Shown: one piece after another, positions 1 through 9,163 of the stretch | Layout: every line of letters starts with the position of its first letter | Numbering within the stretch: the stretch's first letter is position 1 | Source of the DNA: Bradyrhizobium sp. AUGA SZCCT0176 | GTDB lineage: Bacteria; Pseudomonadota; Alphaproteobacteria; Rhizobiales; Xanthobacteraceae | NCBI RefSeq assembly: GCF_018130145.1 | Contig: NZ_JAFCMB010000014.1 | Coordinates: 1 to 64,000, forward strand | Direction: 5' to 3' | DNA: 64,000 nt | Position numbers and translations under genes: made by a program | The notes under the pieces: model-generated | The model's input: the letters and a program-made list of their open reading frames with translations, nothing else | Told to the model about the DNA's origin: nothing | Database searches by the model: none

Positions 1-345
1 CCCTGCGCAATGGCTTTACGGCTTATGCCGTGCTCTCCCCGGAGACGAGTTCTTGGTTGACTCCGTCGCTGCCGTTCAGCTCTCGCCTACCCGACAGCTT
101 GACACCTGCAACGGGTGCCAGGACCACACGGTTTTGCCGTACGCTTATCCACGCCGTCGTCGAGGCGTAAACCAGCGTCCACCGCAACCCGCCCAACGTC
201 CGTGACGACGGCCGACGCCCTTCTGAGTAGGACGGGATGAGCAAAGATATGCTCCTGATTTGTATTCTGGTAAACAGAAATATTTTTTATTTCGGGGCTT
301 GACATGACTTCCGAATACCAGAAGTGATTTGCCCGTCGGGCTAGA
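1..345. repeat. Recurrent Rhizobiales intergenic sequence (right part of a copy)
   Basis: No gene is supported here. Read on the plus strand, short frames give peptides such as LRNGFTAYAVLSPETSSW (from base 3, stop at 168-170) and DEQRYAPDLYSGKQKYF (from about 235). I recall strings of this type as scattered translation products in many Bradyrhizobium intergenic regions. The stretch ends in a gatttgcccgtcggg motif also seen in such copies. I read it as a non-coding dispersed repeat cut by the window edge. The family assignment is from memory, not from a search. Confidence 0.4.
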
Positions 346-461
346 TGTTGTGGTCCGTAGCCCACCCGGGCCAAACCCGCTTTGACCGGCCCCCGCACCG
401 GCCTATAATGGCGGCTGCCCCAGGGACTGCCCACGACGGACAGTTCCCCAAAAGGATCGCC

Positions 462-968
462 ATGCTTCACGTCTGCTCGCTCGCCGCCCTTCCCGAAACC
501 GTCAAGGCCACCGGCGCCAGCCATATCCTCACCGTGATGGCCAATGTCGATCAGGTGCAGCGGCCGCCCTCGGTGCTCGAGGCCAACCATTTGCGCGTGT
601 CGATGGACGACATCACCGAGGTGATGGACGGCTTTCTGGCGCCGTCGGACGCGCATATCGAGAAGGTGCTGAACTTTGTGCGGGGCTGGGACCGCAGCGC
701 GCCGATGGTGGTGCATTGCTATGCCGGCATCAGCCGTTCGACCGCCAGCGCCTTTGCCGCCGCCTGCATGCTCAATCCGCACCGCGACGAGATTTCGATC
801 GCCCGGCAGATCCGCGCCGCCTCGCCGATCGCCCAGCCCAACCGGCTGATCGTCAGCCTCGCCGACAAGGCGCTGGGGCGCGAGGGGCGGATGCTGCGGG
901 CACTCGATGAGATGGGCCCGGGCAGCATGACCGTCGAGGGCCGCCCCTTCCGCGTGGACCTCGAATAG
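462..968 (+). CDS. Tyrosine/dual-specificity phosphatase family protein
   Basis: A 168-residue protein with the cysteine phosphatase signature HCYAGISRS at about residues 85-93, with Cys86 as the expected nucleophile and Arg92 as the phosphate-binding arginine. The general-acid Asp would lie upstream, in the region with DDITEVMDG. An ATG 117 bases further upstream is in frame, but the start at 462 has an AAAGGA Shine-Dalgarno 6-8 bases before it and begins the conserved part, so I chose it. It stands alone, followed on the same strand by a DUF2339 gene after 132 bases. The substrate is unknown; small phosphatases of this family act on phosphotyrosine or other phosphate esters in the cytoplasm. 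Confidence 0.85.
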   Translation: MLHVCSLAALPETVKATGASHILTVMANVDQVQRPPSVLEANHLRVSMDDITEVMDGFLAPSDAHIEKVLNFVRGWDRSAPMVVHCYAGISRSTASAFAAACMLNPHRDEISIARQIRAASPIAQPNRLIVSLADKALGREGRMLRALDEMGPGSMTVEGRPFRVDLE

Positions 969-1100
969 TCCTGCTCGAATAGCGTGCTAAAATGCCGCCC
1001 GGGGGCGATTTGAACTTTTTCCGGGCAGAGTTGCACTCACAGCATTGCGACGGGCCGCATAGAGGCGGTTAACGTTTCTGCGTGCCCGCCTGGAGGCCTG

Positions 1101-3818
1101 ATGCTCGACGAGTTTGCAATTCTTCCGTTCCTGTTCGCCATTGTCGCCGTTATCGTTGCCGTCAAAGCGATGAACGAGATCGGGGACTTGCGAAGGCGGC
1201 TGGACAGGATGGAAGCCGCGGCGGCGCTCGCCAGGCCCGTCCCGCCACCGCTTCCCCACATGTTCGAGCAAGATACTGCGCCTGCCTCTCCGGGCGTCGC
1301 AGCCGAGCCGCCGCCGATTGTGCCTGTGGATCAATGGGTCCCTCCCGACTCATGGACGCCGGCTGAAGCAGCCGCCGGGACGACGGCTGACACGGCTGAC
1401 GGCCCGCCCGCCGCGCCGCCGCCGCCCTTGCCGCAGCCCGATCGCGGCTTCGAGGAAACACTCGGCACCCGCTGGGTGGTGTGGATCGGCGGCCTGACGC
1501 TGGCGCTCGGCGGCTTCTTCATGGTGCGCTATTCGATCGAGGCCGGCCTGCTCGGCCCCGGAGTGCGTGTGCTGCTTGGCGGCCTGTTCGCGCTGGCGCT
1601 GCTCGCTGCCGGCGAATGGACCCGCCGCAAGGAAAGCATCTCCACGATCGAAGCGACGCCGATCGCCAACATCCCCGCGATCCTGACCGCCGCCGGCACG
1701 GCGGTGGCCTTTGCGACCGTCTACGCAGCCTATGCGCTGTACGGCTTCCTGGTGCCCGCCACCGCGTTCATCCTGCTTGGGCTGGTGGCGATGGGCACGC
1801 TGGCCGCGGCACTGCTGCACGGGCCGGCGCTGGCCGGGCTAGGCATCGTCGGAGCCTTCGTCACCCCCATGCTGGTCTCGTCAGGCAGGCCGGACTTCTG
1901 GGCGCTGTACGTCTATCTTGCGATCGTCACCGCGGCCGCGTTCGGTCTGGCGCGGGTGCGGATGTGGCGCTGGCTTGCGGTCACCACCATCGTGTTCGCG
2001 CTGCTATGGACGCTCCCCTGCCTGCAGTGCGGCCCGTCGATGGTCGCGCCGCATTTGTTCCATGTGATCGCCGGCTTCATCCTCGCCGCATTGCTTGTCG
2101 TGTGCGGCTTCATGTTCGGGCCTTCAGCGCAAGAAGGCGAGATCGAACCGATTTCGTCCGGCTCGCTCGCGGCCTATCTGCTCGGCGCGACCCTGATCGT
2201 GCTGAACAGTTCTCATGCCGACGTCGCGATGGTCGCGTTCGGCCTGCTGGTGGCCGGCAGCTTGTTTGTGGCATGGCGCACCGAAGCCGCGGTCGGCGCG
2301 GTCGGCGCCGCCGCCGGTCTCGTCTTCATCGTGTTCGCCGAATGGGCGATCCGCGCCAATCCCGATATGCTGGTTCTGCCCGGCGGGCCGATCGCGGGCA
2401 TCGGGCCAAGCGCCACGGACGGATCGGTGTCGTTGCATCTGATCTCCGCAGCGATCTTCGCCGCCGGATTTGGCGTCGCGGGATTCCTGGCGCAGGGCCG
2501 TTCGGCCAGCGCCGTCATCCCTGTGATCTGGTCGGCTACGGCCGTGTTCACGCCGCTCGCGCTATTGGTCACGCTCTATGCCCGGATCGCGAATCTCGAC
2601 CGCTCGATCCCGTTCGCGATCCTCGCGGTGATCCTTGCCGCCGCCTATGCTGCGGCGACCGAGATCCTGACCAAGCGCGAGGACCGCCCGGGCCTGCAGG
2701 CCTCGATCGCGCTGTTTGCGACCGGCGCGCTCGCAGCACTGGCGCTGGCACTGACGTTCGCGCTGGAAAAAGGCTGGCTCACGATCGCGCTGGCGCTGAT
2801 GTCGGCAGGCACCGCCTGGATCTCGATGCAGCGCCCGATCCCGTTCCTGCGTTCGCTGGCCGCGATCCTCGCCGCCATCGTGGTGCTGCGGATCGGCTAC
2901 GAACCGCGCATCGTAGGCCACGCCGTCGGCACCACGCCGATCTTCAACTGGCTGCTGTGGGGCTACGGCATTCCGGCGCTATCGTTCTGGGCCGGCAGCA
3001 TCTTCCTGCGCCGCGGCGGCGACGACGCGCCGCTGCGCATCGTCGAATCCGCCGCCATCCTGTTCACGGTGCTGCTGGCGTTCATGGAAATCCGCCATGC
3101 CGTCAATAATGGCGACGTCTATCGCCCGAGCGCCGGCCTAGCCGAAGTCGCGCTGCAGGTCTGTGTCGCGCTGGCGATGGCGATCGGGCTGGAGCGCCTG
3201 CGCCTCCGCACTGGAAGTGTCGTTCACAATGCCGGCGCAATCCTGCTCACCGTCTTTGCGGGCCTGGCTTCCGTGTTCGGGCTGCTGGTGCTGGAGAACC
3301 CGATGCTATGGTCGATCGATGTCGGCGGCGCCGTCATCAACCTGCTGCTGCTCGGCTATGCCCTGCCCGCGGTGCTGGCGCTGCTGTTGTCCTATGCGGT
3401 GGCGGGGCGGCGTCCGGTCGAATACGCCAACACGATCGCGGCAGGCGCGCTCATTCTGGCGCTGGCCTATGTGACGTTTGAAATCCGCAGGATCTATCAC
3501 GGTCCGGTCATGGCCATCGGCCCGACCACTGGCGCCGAGCAATACACCTACTCGATCGCCTATCTGGCGTTCGGCGTCGTCATGCTCGGGATCGGCATCC
3601 TCTTCAACTCGCAACGCGCGCGGCTGGCGTCAGCGGTCGTGATCGCGCTGACGATCCTGAAAGCCTTCCTGATCGACATGTCGACGCTGACCGGGGTCTA
3701 TCGCGCGCTGTCCTTTATGTGCCTCGGCCTGGTGCTGGTGGCGATCGGCTGGCTGTATCAGCGGATCCTGTTCCGCAGGCGGGCGGCGGTGGCGCCTGCT
3801 GTGCCGACACAGAGTTGA
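1101..3818 (+). CDS. DUF2339 domain-containing large membrane protein
   Basis: A 905-residue integral membrane protein. The N-terminus has one hydrophobic helix (residues 1-22), then a short charged coiled-coil-like stretch (MNEIGDLRRRLDRMEAA), then a Pro/Ala-rich linker to about residue 115. From about 125 to the end there are many closely spaced hydrophobic helices (roughly 20 or more) joined by short loops, which is the layout of the DUF2339 family. The start is supported by GGAGG at 1092-1096. The function of the family is not established. The C-terminus ends in a short basic tail (YQRILFRRRAAVAP). There is no operon partner on the same strand downstream. Confidence 0.85.
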   Translation: MLDEFAILPFLFAIVAVIVAVKAMNEIGDLRRRLDRMEAAAALARPVPPPLPHMFEQDTAPASPGVAAEPPPIVPVDQWVPPDSWTPAEAAAGTTADTADGPPAAPPPPLPQPDRGFEETLGTRWVVWIGGLTLALGGFFMVRYSIEAGLLGPGVRVLLGGLFALALLAAGEWTRRKESISTIEATPIANIPAILTAAGTAVAFATVYAAYALYGFLVPATAFILLGLVAMGTLAAALLHGPALAGLGIVGAFVTPMLVSSGRPDFWALYVYLAIVTAAAFGLARVRMWRWLAVTTIVFALLWTLPCLQCGPSMVAPHLFHVIAGFILAALLVVCGFMFGPSAQEGEIEPISSGSLAAYLLGATLIVLNSSHADVAMVAFGLLVAGSLFVAWRTEAAVGAVGAAAGLVFIVFAEWAIRANPDMLVLPGGPIAGIGPSATDGSVSLHLISAAIFAAGFGVAGFLAQGRSASAVIPVIWSATAVFTPLALLVTLYARIANLDRSIPFAILAVILAAAYAAATEILTKREDRPGLQASIALFATGALAALALALTFALEKGWLTIALALMSAGTAWISMQRPIPFLRSLAAILAAIVVLRIGYEPRIVGHAVGTTPIFNWLLWGYGIPALSFWAGSIFLRRGGDDAPLRIVESAAILFTVLLAFMEIRHAVNNGDVYRPSAGLAEVALQVCVALAMAIGLERLRLRTGSVVHNAGAILLTVFAGLASVFGLLVLENPMLWSIDVGGAVINLLLLGYALPAVLALLLSYAVAGRRPVEYANTIAAGALILALAYVTFEIRRIYHGPVMAIGPTTGAEQYTYSIAYLAFGVVMLGIGILFNSQRARLASAVVIALTILKAFLIDMSTLTGVYRALSFMCLGLVLVAIGWLYQRILFRRRAAVAPAVPTQS

Positions 3819-3862
3819 TCGGTCAGGCGGCGAACCGAACGGAGGAACTTGCCGATCGAAAA

Positions 3863-4096
3863 TCAGGTGACGGATTCCGCCACGAGGCGGATCCTGAACA
3901 CCGGCTTCTTGGATTCGTCCAGCATTTCCATCTGCCATTCGGCATTCTGCTTCATGCTGCGCGAAATGCTGCCGAGCAGGTTGCCGGACACCTTGGTCAT
4001 CTCGGCCCAAGCGGCTTCGCGGCTTTCGAATTCGGAGCCCTGCTCGGATGCGCCAGCGTAGTGACCGTTGCTAATCCGGAAAAAATACAGCGGCAT
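3863..4096 (-). CDS. DUF6894-like small protein
   Basis: A 77-residue protein beginning MPLYFFRISNGHY, the typical opening of small Rhizobiales proteins of the DUF6894 type, which are short, soluble and of unknown function. An in-frame ATG four codons upstream exists, but the family usually starts at MPLYFF, so 4096 is preferred. The middle carries the expected acidic/aromatic pattern (EFESREAAWAEMTKVSG). It lies tail to tail with the DUF2339 gene (stops 44 bases apart). No signal peptide or membrane segment is visible. Confidence 0.75.
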   Translation of the reverse strand: MPLYFFRISNGHYAGASEQGSEFESREAAWAEMTKVSGNLLGSISRSMKQNAEWQMEMLDESKKPVFRIRLVAESVT

Positions 4097-4234
4097 AGTT
4101 GATCTCATGTATGAGCCGCCCCCAGGCCGTCATTGGCCGTCACGGTGGGCTAGACTCGCTACCAAGACGTGAAAACGCCAGCCCGTATGACTACGGGCAC
4201 ACTTTCCCAACTTTGGGCTTCATTTCGCCGGAAA

Positions 4235-4822
4235 TCACTCGGTGGAACGGCGCAGCTCCGGCGCGCTTTCGGCCTTCGCCGGCTCGGCCTTCACCGGCTC
4301 GAGCTTCGCGGCCTCAACCGCCGGTGTCTCGACGCGAGCCGAGACCTCCGTGCGCGACGCGTCCGCCGAGCGTGTCTGCGCCGGCGCATGCAGCGAACGC
4401 GGCCGCGCGACCGAGCGGGCCATCAACATCTGCTGCGCGCCCTGGTGGCGGAAATCGCAATAGGCGAAGCCCATGCCCGACACCGATCCCCGGAAGGAGC
4501 GGTCATCGCGCTTGTCGAGATTGAAGCACGGCTCGAACGGAAGACCCTTGATGGAAGCGCAAACCGCCTGGCCGCGGATCTGCAGCGTGTTGCCGGGCAG
4601 GCGCACATGGCGGGTCGGCCCCGCGCCGCTGAATTGAATGGATCCGGCCGCCCCGAGATCGTCGAGCACGCGGCCTGCGCCGCGGGTGCCGTCGAAACAG
4701 GTGAAGGCGAACACCTTGCCGCTCACAAACTTACGGGCCTCGTCGGCATTCATCATCCCGGCCAGCGCCGGTACCACCATCGCCCCGGCCGTGACGGCCC
4801 CCAACACCAAACGCGCAAGCAT
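4235..4822 (-). CDS. Hypothetical secreted protein with Ala/Glu/Pro-rich tail
   Basis: A 195-residue protein that I do not recognise. With the start at 4822 (GGAG eight bases upstream) it opens with a signal peptide, MLARLVLGAVTAGAMVVPALA, then a compact domain with four cysteines (FTCFDGTRG, QAVCASIKG, FEPCFNLD, AYCDFRHQG) that could form disulphides in the periplasm. The last 65 residues are low-complexity, rich in Ala, Glu, Val and Pro (VEAAKLEPVKAEPAKAE). A longer frame reaches back to 4936 through a palindromic repeat, so the shorter start is preferred. Likely exported; role unknown. Confidence 0.65.
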   Translation of the reverse strand: MLARLVLGAVTAGAMVVPALAGMMNADEARKFVSGKVFAFTCFDGTRGAGRVLDDLGAAGSIQFSGAGPTRHVRLPGNTLQIRGQAVCASIKGLPFEPCFNLDKRDDRSFRGSVSGMGFAYCDFRHQGAQQMLMARSVARPRSLHAPAQTRSADASRTEVSARVETPAVEAAKLEPVKAEPAKAESAPELRRSTE

Positions 4823-4866
4823 GCGGCAACTCCAACTTAACTGAGCGCGGGCACCCGCCTTGTTTG

Positions 4867-4938
4867 CGCATGACCCCCGCGCAAACGCTACGCGTTTGTC
4901 GCGACGGAAAACCGGTACCCCCGTTTTCCGGATCATGC
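4867..4938. repeat. Family F palindromic repeat (copy 1)
   Basis: A 72-base imperfect palindrome beginning gcatgac and ending gatcatgc, with inner palindromes around gcaaacgctacgcgtttg and ggaaaaccgg/ccgttttcc. The same motif in another arrangement is found at 6044-6115. It sits just upstream of the secreted protein gene. It resembles REP-like elements common in Bradyrhizobium intergenic DNA. Confidence 0.7.
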
Positions 4939-5014
4939 AGGCCTCTTTACCCGCTGCTTACCATACGAACCGTGGCAACATTGGAGCAGCATGGTTGGTA
5001 AAGTCTGAACGCCG

Positions 5015-6001
5015 TTAGAGAATTTTTACCACGATTCGACCGCGGACCTCGCCGGCGAGGATTTTGGCGCCGGCGCCGATGACTTGGTCAAGGCCGATTT
5101 CATGAGTAATATCAGCTAGTTTGCTGTGATCCAAATCGCTGGCGAGGCGGCTCCAGGCAAGCTTGCGCTGCTCGATCGGGCACATCACGGAATCGATGCC
5201 GAGAAGGCACACTCCGCGCAAAATGAACGGAGCCACCGAAGACGGCAGGTCCATGCCCGCCGCAAGGCCGCAGGCGGCGACGGCGCCGGCATATTTCGTC
5301 ATCGAAAGGATGTTGGCGAGCGTGGTCGATCCGACGCTGTCGATGCCGCCGGCCCAGCGCTCCTTGGCCAGCGGTTTTGCGGGGCCTGACAGTTCGGCCC
5401 GGTCGATCACCTCGGCGGCGCCGAGACCTTTCAGATAATCGGCCTCCGACACCCGCCCGGTGGAGGCGATGACGTGATAGCCGAGTTTCGACAGCACGGC
5501 GGTCGCGACCGAACCGACGCCGCCCGCAGCTCCGGTGACGACGACGGGGCCGCTCTTGGGCGTCAGACCGTGCTTCTCCAGCGCCAGCACCGACAGCATC
5601 GCCGTGTAGCCGGCGGTGCCGATCGCCATCGCGTCGCGGGTAGAGATATTATCGGGCAGCCGCACCAGCCAGTCGCCCCTGACGCGGGCCTTCTCGGCGT
5701 AGCTGCCGAGATGGGTCTCGCCCATGCCCCAGCCGTTGCAGACCACCCTGTCGCCGGCCTTCCACTGCGGATGCGAGGATTGCTCGACGATCCCGGCGAA
5801 GTCGATGCCGGCGATCATCGGGAAGCGCCGCACCACCGGGGCCTTGCCGGTGAGGGCCAGACCGTCCTTGTAGTTCAGCGTCGACCATTCGACGCTGACG
5901 GTGACGTCGCCTTCCATCAATTCGGCTTCGTCGAATTGCGTCAGCGCTGATGTGGTGCCTTTTTCCGCCTTGTCGATCCTGATGGCCTTGAACGTTCCCA
6001 C
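5015..6001 (-). CDS. acuI: AcuI/YhdH-type acryloyl-CoA reductase (MDR family)
   Basis: A 328-residue zinc-free medium-chain dehydrogenase/reductase. Family marks are the N-terminal GroES-like domain with STLNYKDGLALTGKAPVVRRFP and the nucleotide-binding motif VVVTGAAGGVGSVA at about residues 152-165. AcuI/YhdH proteins reduce acryloyl-CoA to propionyl-CoA with NADPH and are often annotated as quinone oxidoreductases. The start codon is GTG (5999-6001) with GGGAG seven to eleven bases upstream. It is a single gene between two family F repeats. The exact substrate in this organism is inferred from the family only. Confidence 0.88.
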   Translation of the reverse strand: MGTFKAIRIDKAEKGTTSALTQFDEAELMEGDVTVSVEWSTLNYKDGLALTGKAPVVRRFPMIAGIDFAGIVEQSSHPQWKAGDRVVCNGWGMGETHLGSYAEKARVRGDWLVRLPDNISTRDAMAIGTAGYTAMLSVLALEKHGLTPKSGPVVVTGAAGGVGSVATAVLSKLGYHVIASTGRVSEADYLKGLGAAEVIDRAELSGPAKPLAKERWAGGIDSVGSTTLANILSMTKYAGAVAACGLAAGMDLPSSVAPFILRGVCLLGIDSVMCPIEQRKLAWSRLASDLDHSKLADITHEIGLDQVIGAGAKILAGEVRGRIVVKIL

Positions 6002-6043
6002 GGCAAACTCTCCCGAACTTTGTCAGTTGGGAGAGTGTTTAGA

Positions 6044-6115
6044 GCATGATCCGGAAAAGTGGAAACCGGTTTTCCCTCGGGACAAACGCGGAACGCGTTT
6101 GCCCGGAGATCATGC
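6044..6115. repeat. Family F palindromic repeat (copy 2)
   Basis: A 72-base imperfect palindrome that opens gcatgatccggaaaagtgg and closes ggagatcatgc, with an inner caaacgcggaacgcgtttg palindrome. It shares its modules with the copy at 4867-4938. It fills the space between the divergently read acuI promoter side and the MFS transporter 3' end. Confidence 0.75.
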
Positions 6116-6129
6116 CACTTCGATGAGTA

Positions 6130-7374
6130 TCAGGCGGGCTGCGCAACCGCTCGCGCGACCGGCTGTTCCACGATCGGCAGGTTGATCAATGCCGACAGCA
6201 CGCCGAAGAAGATCGAGAGCCACCAAAGCGGCGTATACGACCCGTACTGCTCGAACACGATGCCGCCAAGCCATACTCCAAGGAAACCGCCTACCTGGTG
6301 GCTGACGAAGGCAAAACCATACAGCGTCGCAAACCAGCGGGTGCCGAACATGATCGCCACCAGCGCCGAGGTCGGCGGTACCGTCGAGAGCCAGGTCAGA
6401 CCGGTGGCGGCGCCGAACATGATCGCCGAGAAAGTGGTGATCGGGAATGAAATGAACGCCAGGATGGTCAGTGCCCGGGCAAAATAGAGCATCGAGAGGA
6501 TGTAGCGCTTCGGATATTTGTTCTGCAGCCAGCCGACGCTGAGCGAGCCGATGATGTTGAACAGGCCGATGGCGGCGACCACCCAGCCGCCGGTCTGCGC
6601 CGACACGCCGCGATCGGACAGATAGGCCGGCAGATGCACCGTGATGAAGGCGAGCTGGAAACCGCAGGTGAAGAAGCCGAGCACCAGCAACACGTAGGAG
6701 CGGTGGCCGAACGCTTCCGCCAGCGCGGTCTTGAACGATTGCTGGTCGGCGGCGGGAACATTCGACGACGTTGCGGGCGGTGTCGCGATCGCCAGCGACA
6801 GCGGCACGATCAACAGCATCAGCAGGGCAAACACGGTCAGCGCCGGCTGCCAGCCGAAATTATCGATCAACGCAACGCCAAAGGGCGCGAACAGGAATTG
6901 CCCGAACGAGCCGGCGGCCGTGCCGGCGCCGAGCGCCAGGCCACGCTTCTCCGGCGGCAGCAATTTGCTGAACGCCGACAGCACCAGGTTGAACGAACAG
7001 CCGGAGAGCCCAAAGCCGATCAGGACGCCGGCGCCGAGATCGAGCGAGGCCGGCGTCGACGCGTAGCGCATCAAGAGCAGTCCGCCGGCGTAGAGCAGCG
7101 CGCCGATGACCATCACGCGCAGGATGCCGAAGCGGTCGGCGATCGCGCCTGCGATCGGCTGGCCCAAGCCCCACAACAGGTTCTGCAGCGCCAGCGCGAG
7201 GCCGAAGACGTCGCGGCCCCAGGTAAATTCCTTGCTCATGGGCTGGATGAAGAAACCAAGGCTCGACCGCGGCCCGAAACTCAACAGCGCGATCGCGCAT
7301 CCGCAGATGATGATCACCAATGGCGTCCGCCAGCTGGCTTTGGCCGGGCGAAGATTCTCTGCGGTTACAGCCAT
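6130..7374 (-). CDS. MFS transporter
   Basis: A 414-residue membrane protein with about 12 hydrophobic segments in two halves separated by a polar loop (residues about 205-225, PPATSSNVPAADQQS). The cytoplasmic loop between segments 2 and 3 carries a GAIADRFGILRV motif that matches the MFS signature GxxxDRxGRR in relaxed form. The overall pattern, including FGPRSSLGFF in helix 1, is like monocarboxylate/oxalate-formate type MFS permeases, but the substrate cannot be told. Start ATG at 7374 with GAGGA seven bases upstream. It is monocistronic, followed by a family F repeat. Confidence 0.85.
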   Translation of the reverse strand: MAVTAENLRPAKASWRTPLVIIICGCAIALLSFGPRSSLGFFIQPMSKEFTWGRDVFGLALALQNLLWGLGQPIAGAIADRFGILRVMVIGALLYAGGLLLMRYASTPASLDLGAGVLIGFGLSGCSFNLVLSAFSKLLPPEKRGLALGAGTAAGSFGQFLFAPFGVALIDNFGWQPALTVFALLMLLIVPLSLAIATPPATSSNVPAADQQSFKTALAEAFGHRSYVLLVLGFFTCGFQLAFITVHLPAYLSDRGVSAQTGGWVVAAIGLFNIIGSLSVGWLQNKYPKRYILSMLYFARALTILAFISFPITTFSAIMFGAATGLTWLSTVPPTSALVAIMFGTRWFATLYGFAFVSHQVGGFLGVWLGGIVFEQYGSYTPLWWLSIFFGVLSALINLPIVEQPVARAVAQPA

Positions 7375-7563
7375 GGGTTTCCTCGATGCTTGGCGCCCGG
7401 GCCGGAAGCGACCGGGCGGGTGCGCCGGGAGGAGTTAATGCATTCGCATGGAAATCCCAAGGGCGGCGGAGAAAATTTTTCCGCTGCAGGGCAGCCCTGC
7501 AAAATCGTCGAGTGCAATTTTGGGGGTGGGTTGGACGGGCGGGCGCAAAGGGAAATGATCACG
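7375..7563. other. Upstream region of the MFS gene
   Basis: This stretch and the following repeat form the 316-base gap between the MFS start and the hydrolase stop. Apart from the MFS ribosome-binding site (7381-7385) I see no gene, RNA or clear promoter in it. Confidence 0.5.
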
Positions 7564-7684
7564 TCGTCCCGGCGAAGGCCGGGACCCATACGCCGCGGCC
7601 CGCATTGTTGGAAAAGGAAGATAATGCTCAGCGCGTAAAACAAAAACCGCCGGTGGCTATGGGTCCCGGCCTTCGCCGGGACGA
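7564..7684. repeat. Family A palindromic repeat (copy 1)
   Basis: Two long outer arms, tcgtcccggcgaaggccggg (from 7564) and its complement ending at 7684, enclose about 70 bases that include cgccgcggccc. A second copy lies at 40038-40151. The right end is six bases from the stop codon of the SleB-type hydrolase, so it could also act as a 3' stem-loop on that transcript. Confidence 0.85.
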
Positions 7685-7690
7685 CAATCG

Positions 7691-9163
7691 CTACCTTCTG
7701 ACGCTCGCCTGCTCGGCCGAGCTTTGCGCGGCTTCGGCGAGCTTGGCGGAGATTGCGGCCGTCTCCGCGGCGGTGCCCCAGCTTGGCGCGTCGCTGCCGT
7801 CGCCCCAGTTGCGGGGCCGGTAGAAGGTGTGCACGCCGGTCTTGTACATCTTCTTCATCTCGCTGACCCAGGACGGACGCACCCAATAGGCATGGTAGTG
7901 CGTCGATTTGTCGACCTCGGGCAGCCAGAGCTGGCCGTCCAGCATCGCCTTTGCGATCCGTTGCGCGCGATCCCACATGTCGGGCTCTTTGACGACGTCC
8001 TTGTTGTTGTCACAGGCGAAGGTGAACTGGCAAGCCAGATGGCGGTGCTTGTTCTGGTAGACCACGCCGCACACCGTATCCGGATATTTGCCGGAGAAGG
8101 CGCGGTTCAACACCACTTGCGCCACCGCGATCTGGCCGCGCACCGCTTCGCCGCGGGCTTCGAAATAGACAACTTCGGTCAGGCACTTTTCCGACTTGGC
8201 GCGCGACTTGTCGTCAAACAAGCCGAGCCGCTCGGCCGGGGTCTTGGCGCGCTGGTTGTCGGAATTGACCTCGCCCTTCGGCGCGACGCTGACGCCCATC
8301 TCGCCGGCCTTGACCGGGCCGTCGGCATCGACCGGCAGCGAGGCCATGATCTTCATGTCCGGATCGGCAACCACCGCGCTCGGCAGCATGATGATGGGCT
8401 CTTCGCCCGGCCGCCAGCGCTCCATGGTTTCGGGCGAGCCGAGCGACGAGCCAAAAAACAGACTCGAGGTCTTGAAGGCGAAATTGTCGCGCGGCGGCGC
8501 GGGCGCGAGCGCCACTTCCGGTGCTGCCGGGACGTCCTTTGGCTTAACGAGCGGCTTGTCGTCGAGCGGTTTGGCTTCGAGTGACATCGACACATCGAAT
8601 TGCGGCAGCGGCGGCGCGCGCAGCGCGGCCTGAAGTTCGGGGTCTAGCGGCGCGGGCTCACCTGAAGGCGACGTGGCCGCGGTCTTCTGGCCTTTGACAG
8701 AGGCGTTTGAAGACGAAGGATCTTCGATGGCCGGCGCGCTGCCGGCGGGGATTGAGCTCTCCGCAGGCGTGGACGGCGCGATGACAAGGCGATCGCCCTT
8801 CATGGTGCGATCGACCTTGGGGAAATCGGCGGCATGATAACGCGGCGGCGGGACGATGATCGGGTTGCGCGTCACTGCACCGGTGATGTCGATGCCTTGA
8901 TTGTCGAGGCTGGCGAGCCGAAAGGTTGCAGTCTGCGGCGAAGAGGTTCCGATCGGACGGCCGAAGCTGAAGGTCGCGACGTGGATATTGCCGGCGGTGG
9001 AGAACACACGCTTCTGCCAGCGTTCGGCGACGCCCGGCTGCCGGGCCAGCAGTGACGCGATATCCTGATATCCGATCTCGGTCGGCATCAATGCGAAGAT
9101 GCAAAGACCGAGACCGAAGGACGCGAACCGCGCGCCCTTCGGCTGGTTACGCAACACATTCAT
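7691..9163 (-). CDS. Cell wall hydrolase (SleB/Hydrolase_2 family)
   Basis: A 490-residue protein with an N-terminal membrane anchor or signal (FASFGLGLCIFALM, residues 14-27), a long low-complexity region (about 90-320) rich in Pro, Ala and Ser, and a C-terminal Hydrolase_2 domain. The domain opens at about residue 328 with CLTEVVYFEARGEAVRGQIA; the Glu in YFEARGE is the expected catalytic residue of SleB-type lytic transglycosylases. The motif RHLACQFTFACD follows. These enzymes cut peptidoglycan glycan strands. Start ATG at 9163. The protein is probably tethered to the inner membrane with its enzyme in the periplasm. Confidence 0.85.
   Translation of the reverse strand: MNVLRNQPKGARFASFGLGLCIFALMPTEIGYQDIASLLARQPGVAERWQKRVFSTAGNIHVATFSFGRPIGTSSPQTATFRLASLDNQGIDITGAVTRNPIIVPPPRYHAADFPKVDRTMKGDRLVIAPSTPAESSIPAGSAPAIEDPSSSNASVKGQKTAATSPSGEPAPLDPELQAALRAPPLPQFDVSMSLEAKPLDDKPLVKPKDVPAAPEVALAPAPPRDNFAFKTSSLFFGSSLGSPETMERWRPGEEPIIMLPSAVVADPDMKIMASLPVDADGPVKAGEMGVSVAPKGEVNSDNQRAKTPAERLGLFDDKSRAKSEKCLTEVVYFEARGEAVRGQIAVAQVVLNRAFSGKYPDTVCGVVYQNKHRHLACQFTFACDNNKDVVKEPDMWDRAQRIAKAMLDGQLWLPEVDKSTHYHAYWVRPSWVSEMKKMYKTGVHTFYRPRNWGDGSDAPSWGTAAETAAISAKLAEAAQSSAEQASVRR

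Noticed and set aside
87..782. Minus-strand frame over the phosphatase gene
   Set aside because: Shadow frame; the phosphatase signature on the plus strand is decisive.
1481..3109. Long Arg-rich frame inside the DUF2339 gene
   Set aside because: Same strand, shifted frame of a membrane protein gene; Arg/Ala/Pro-rich noise typical of GC-rich DNA.
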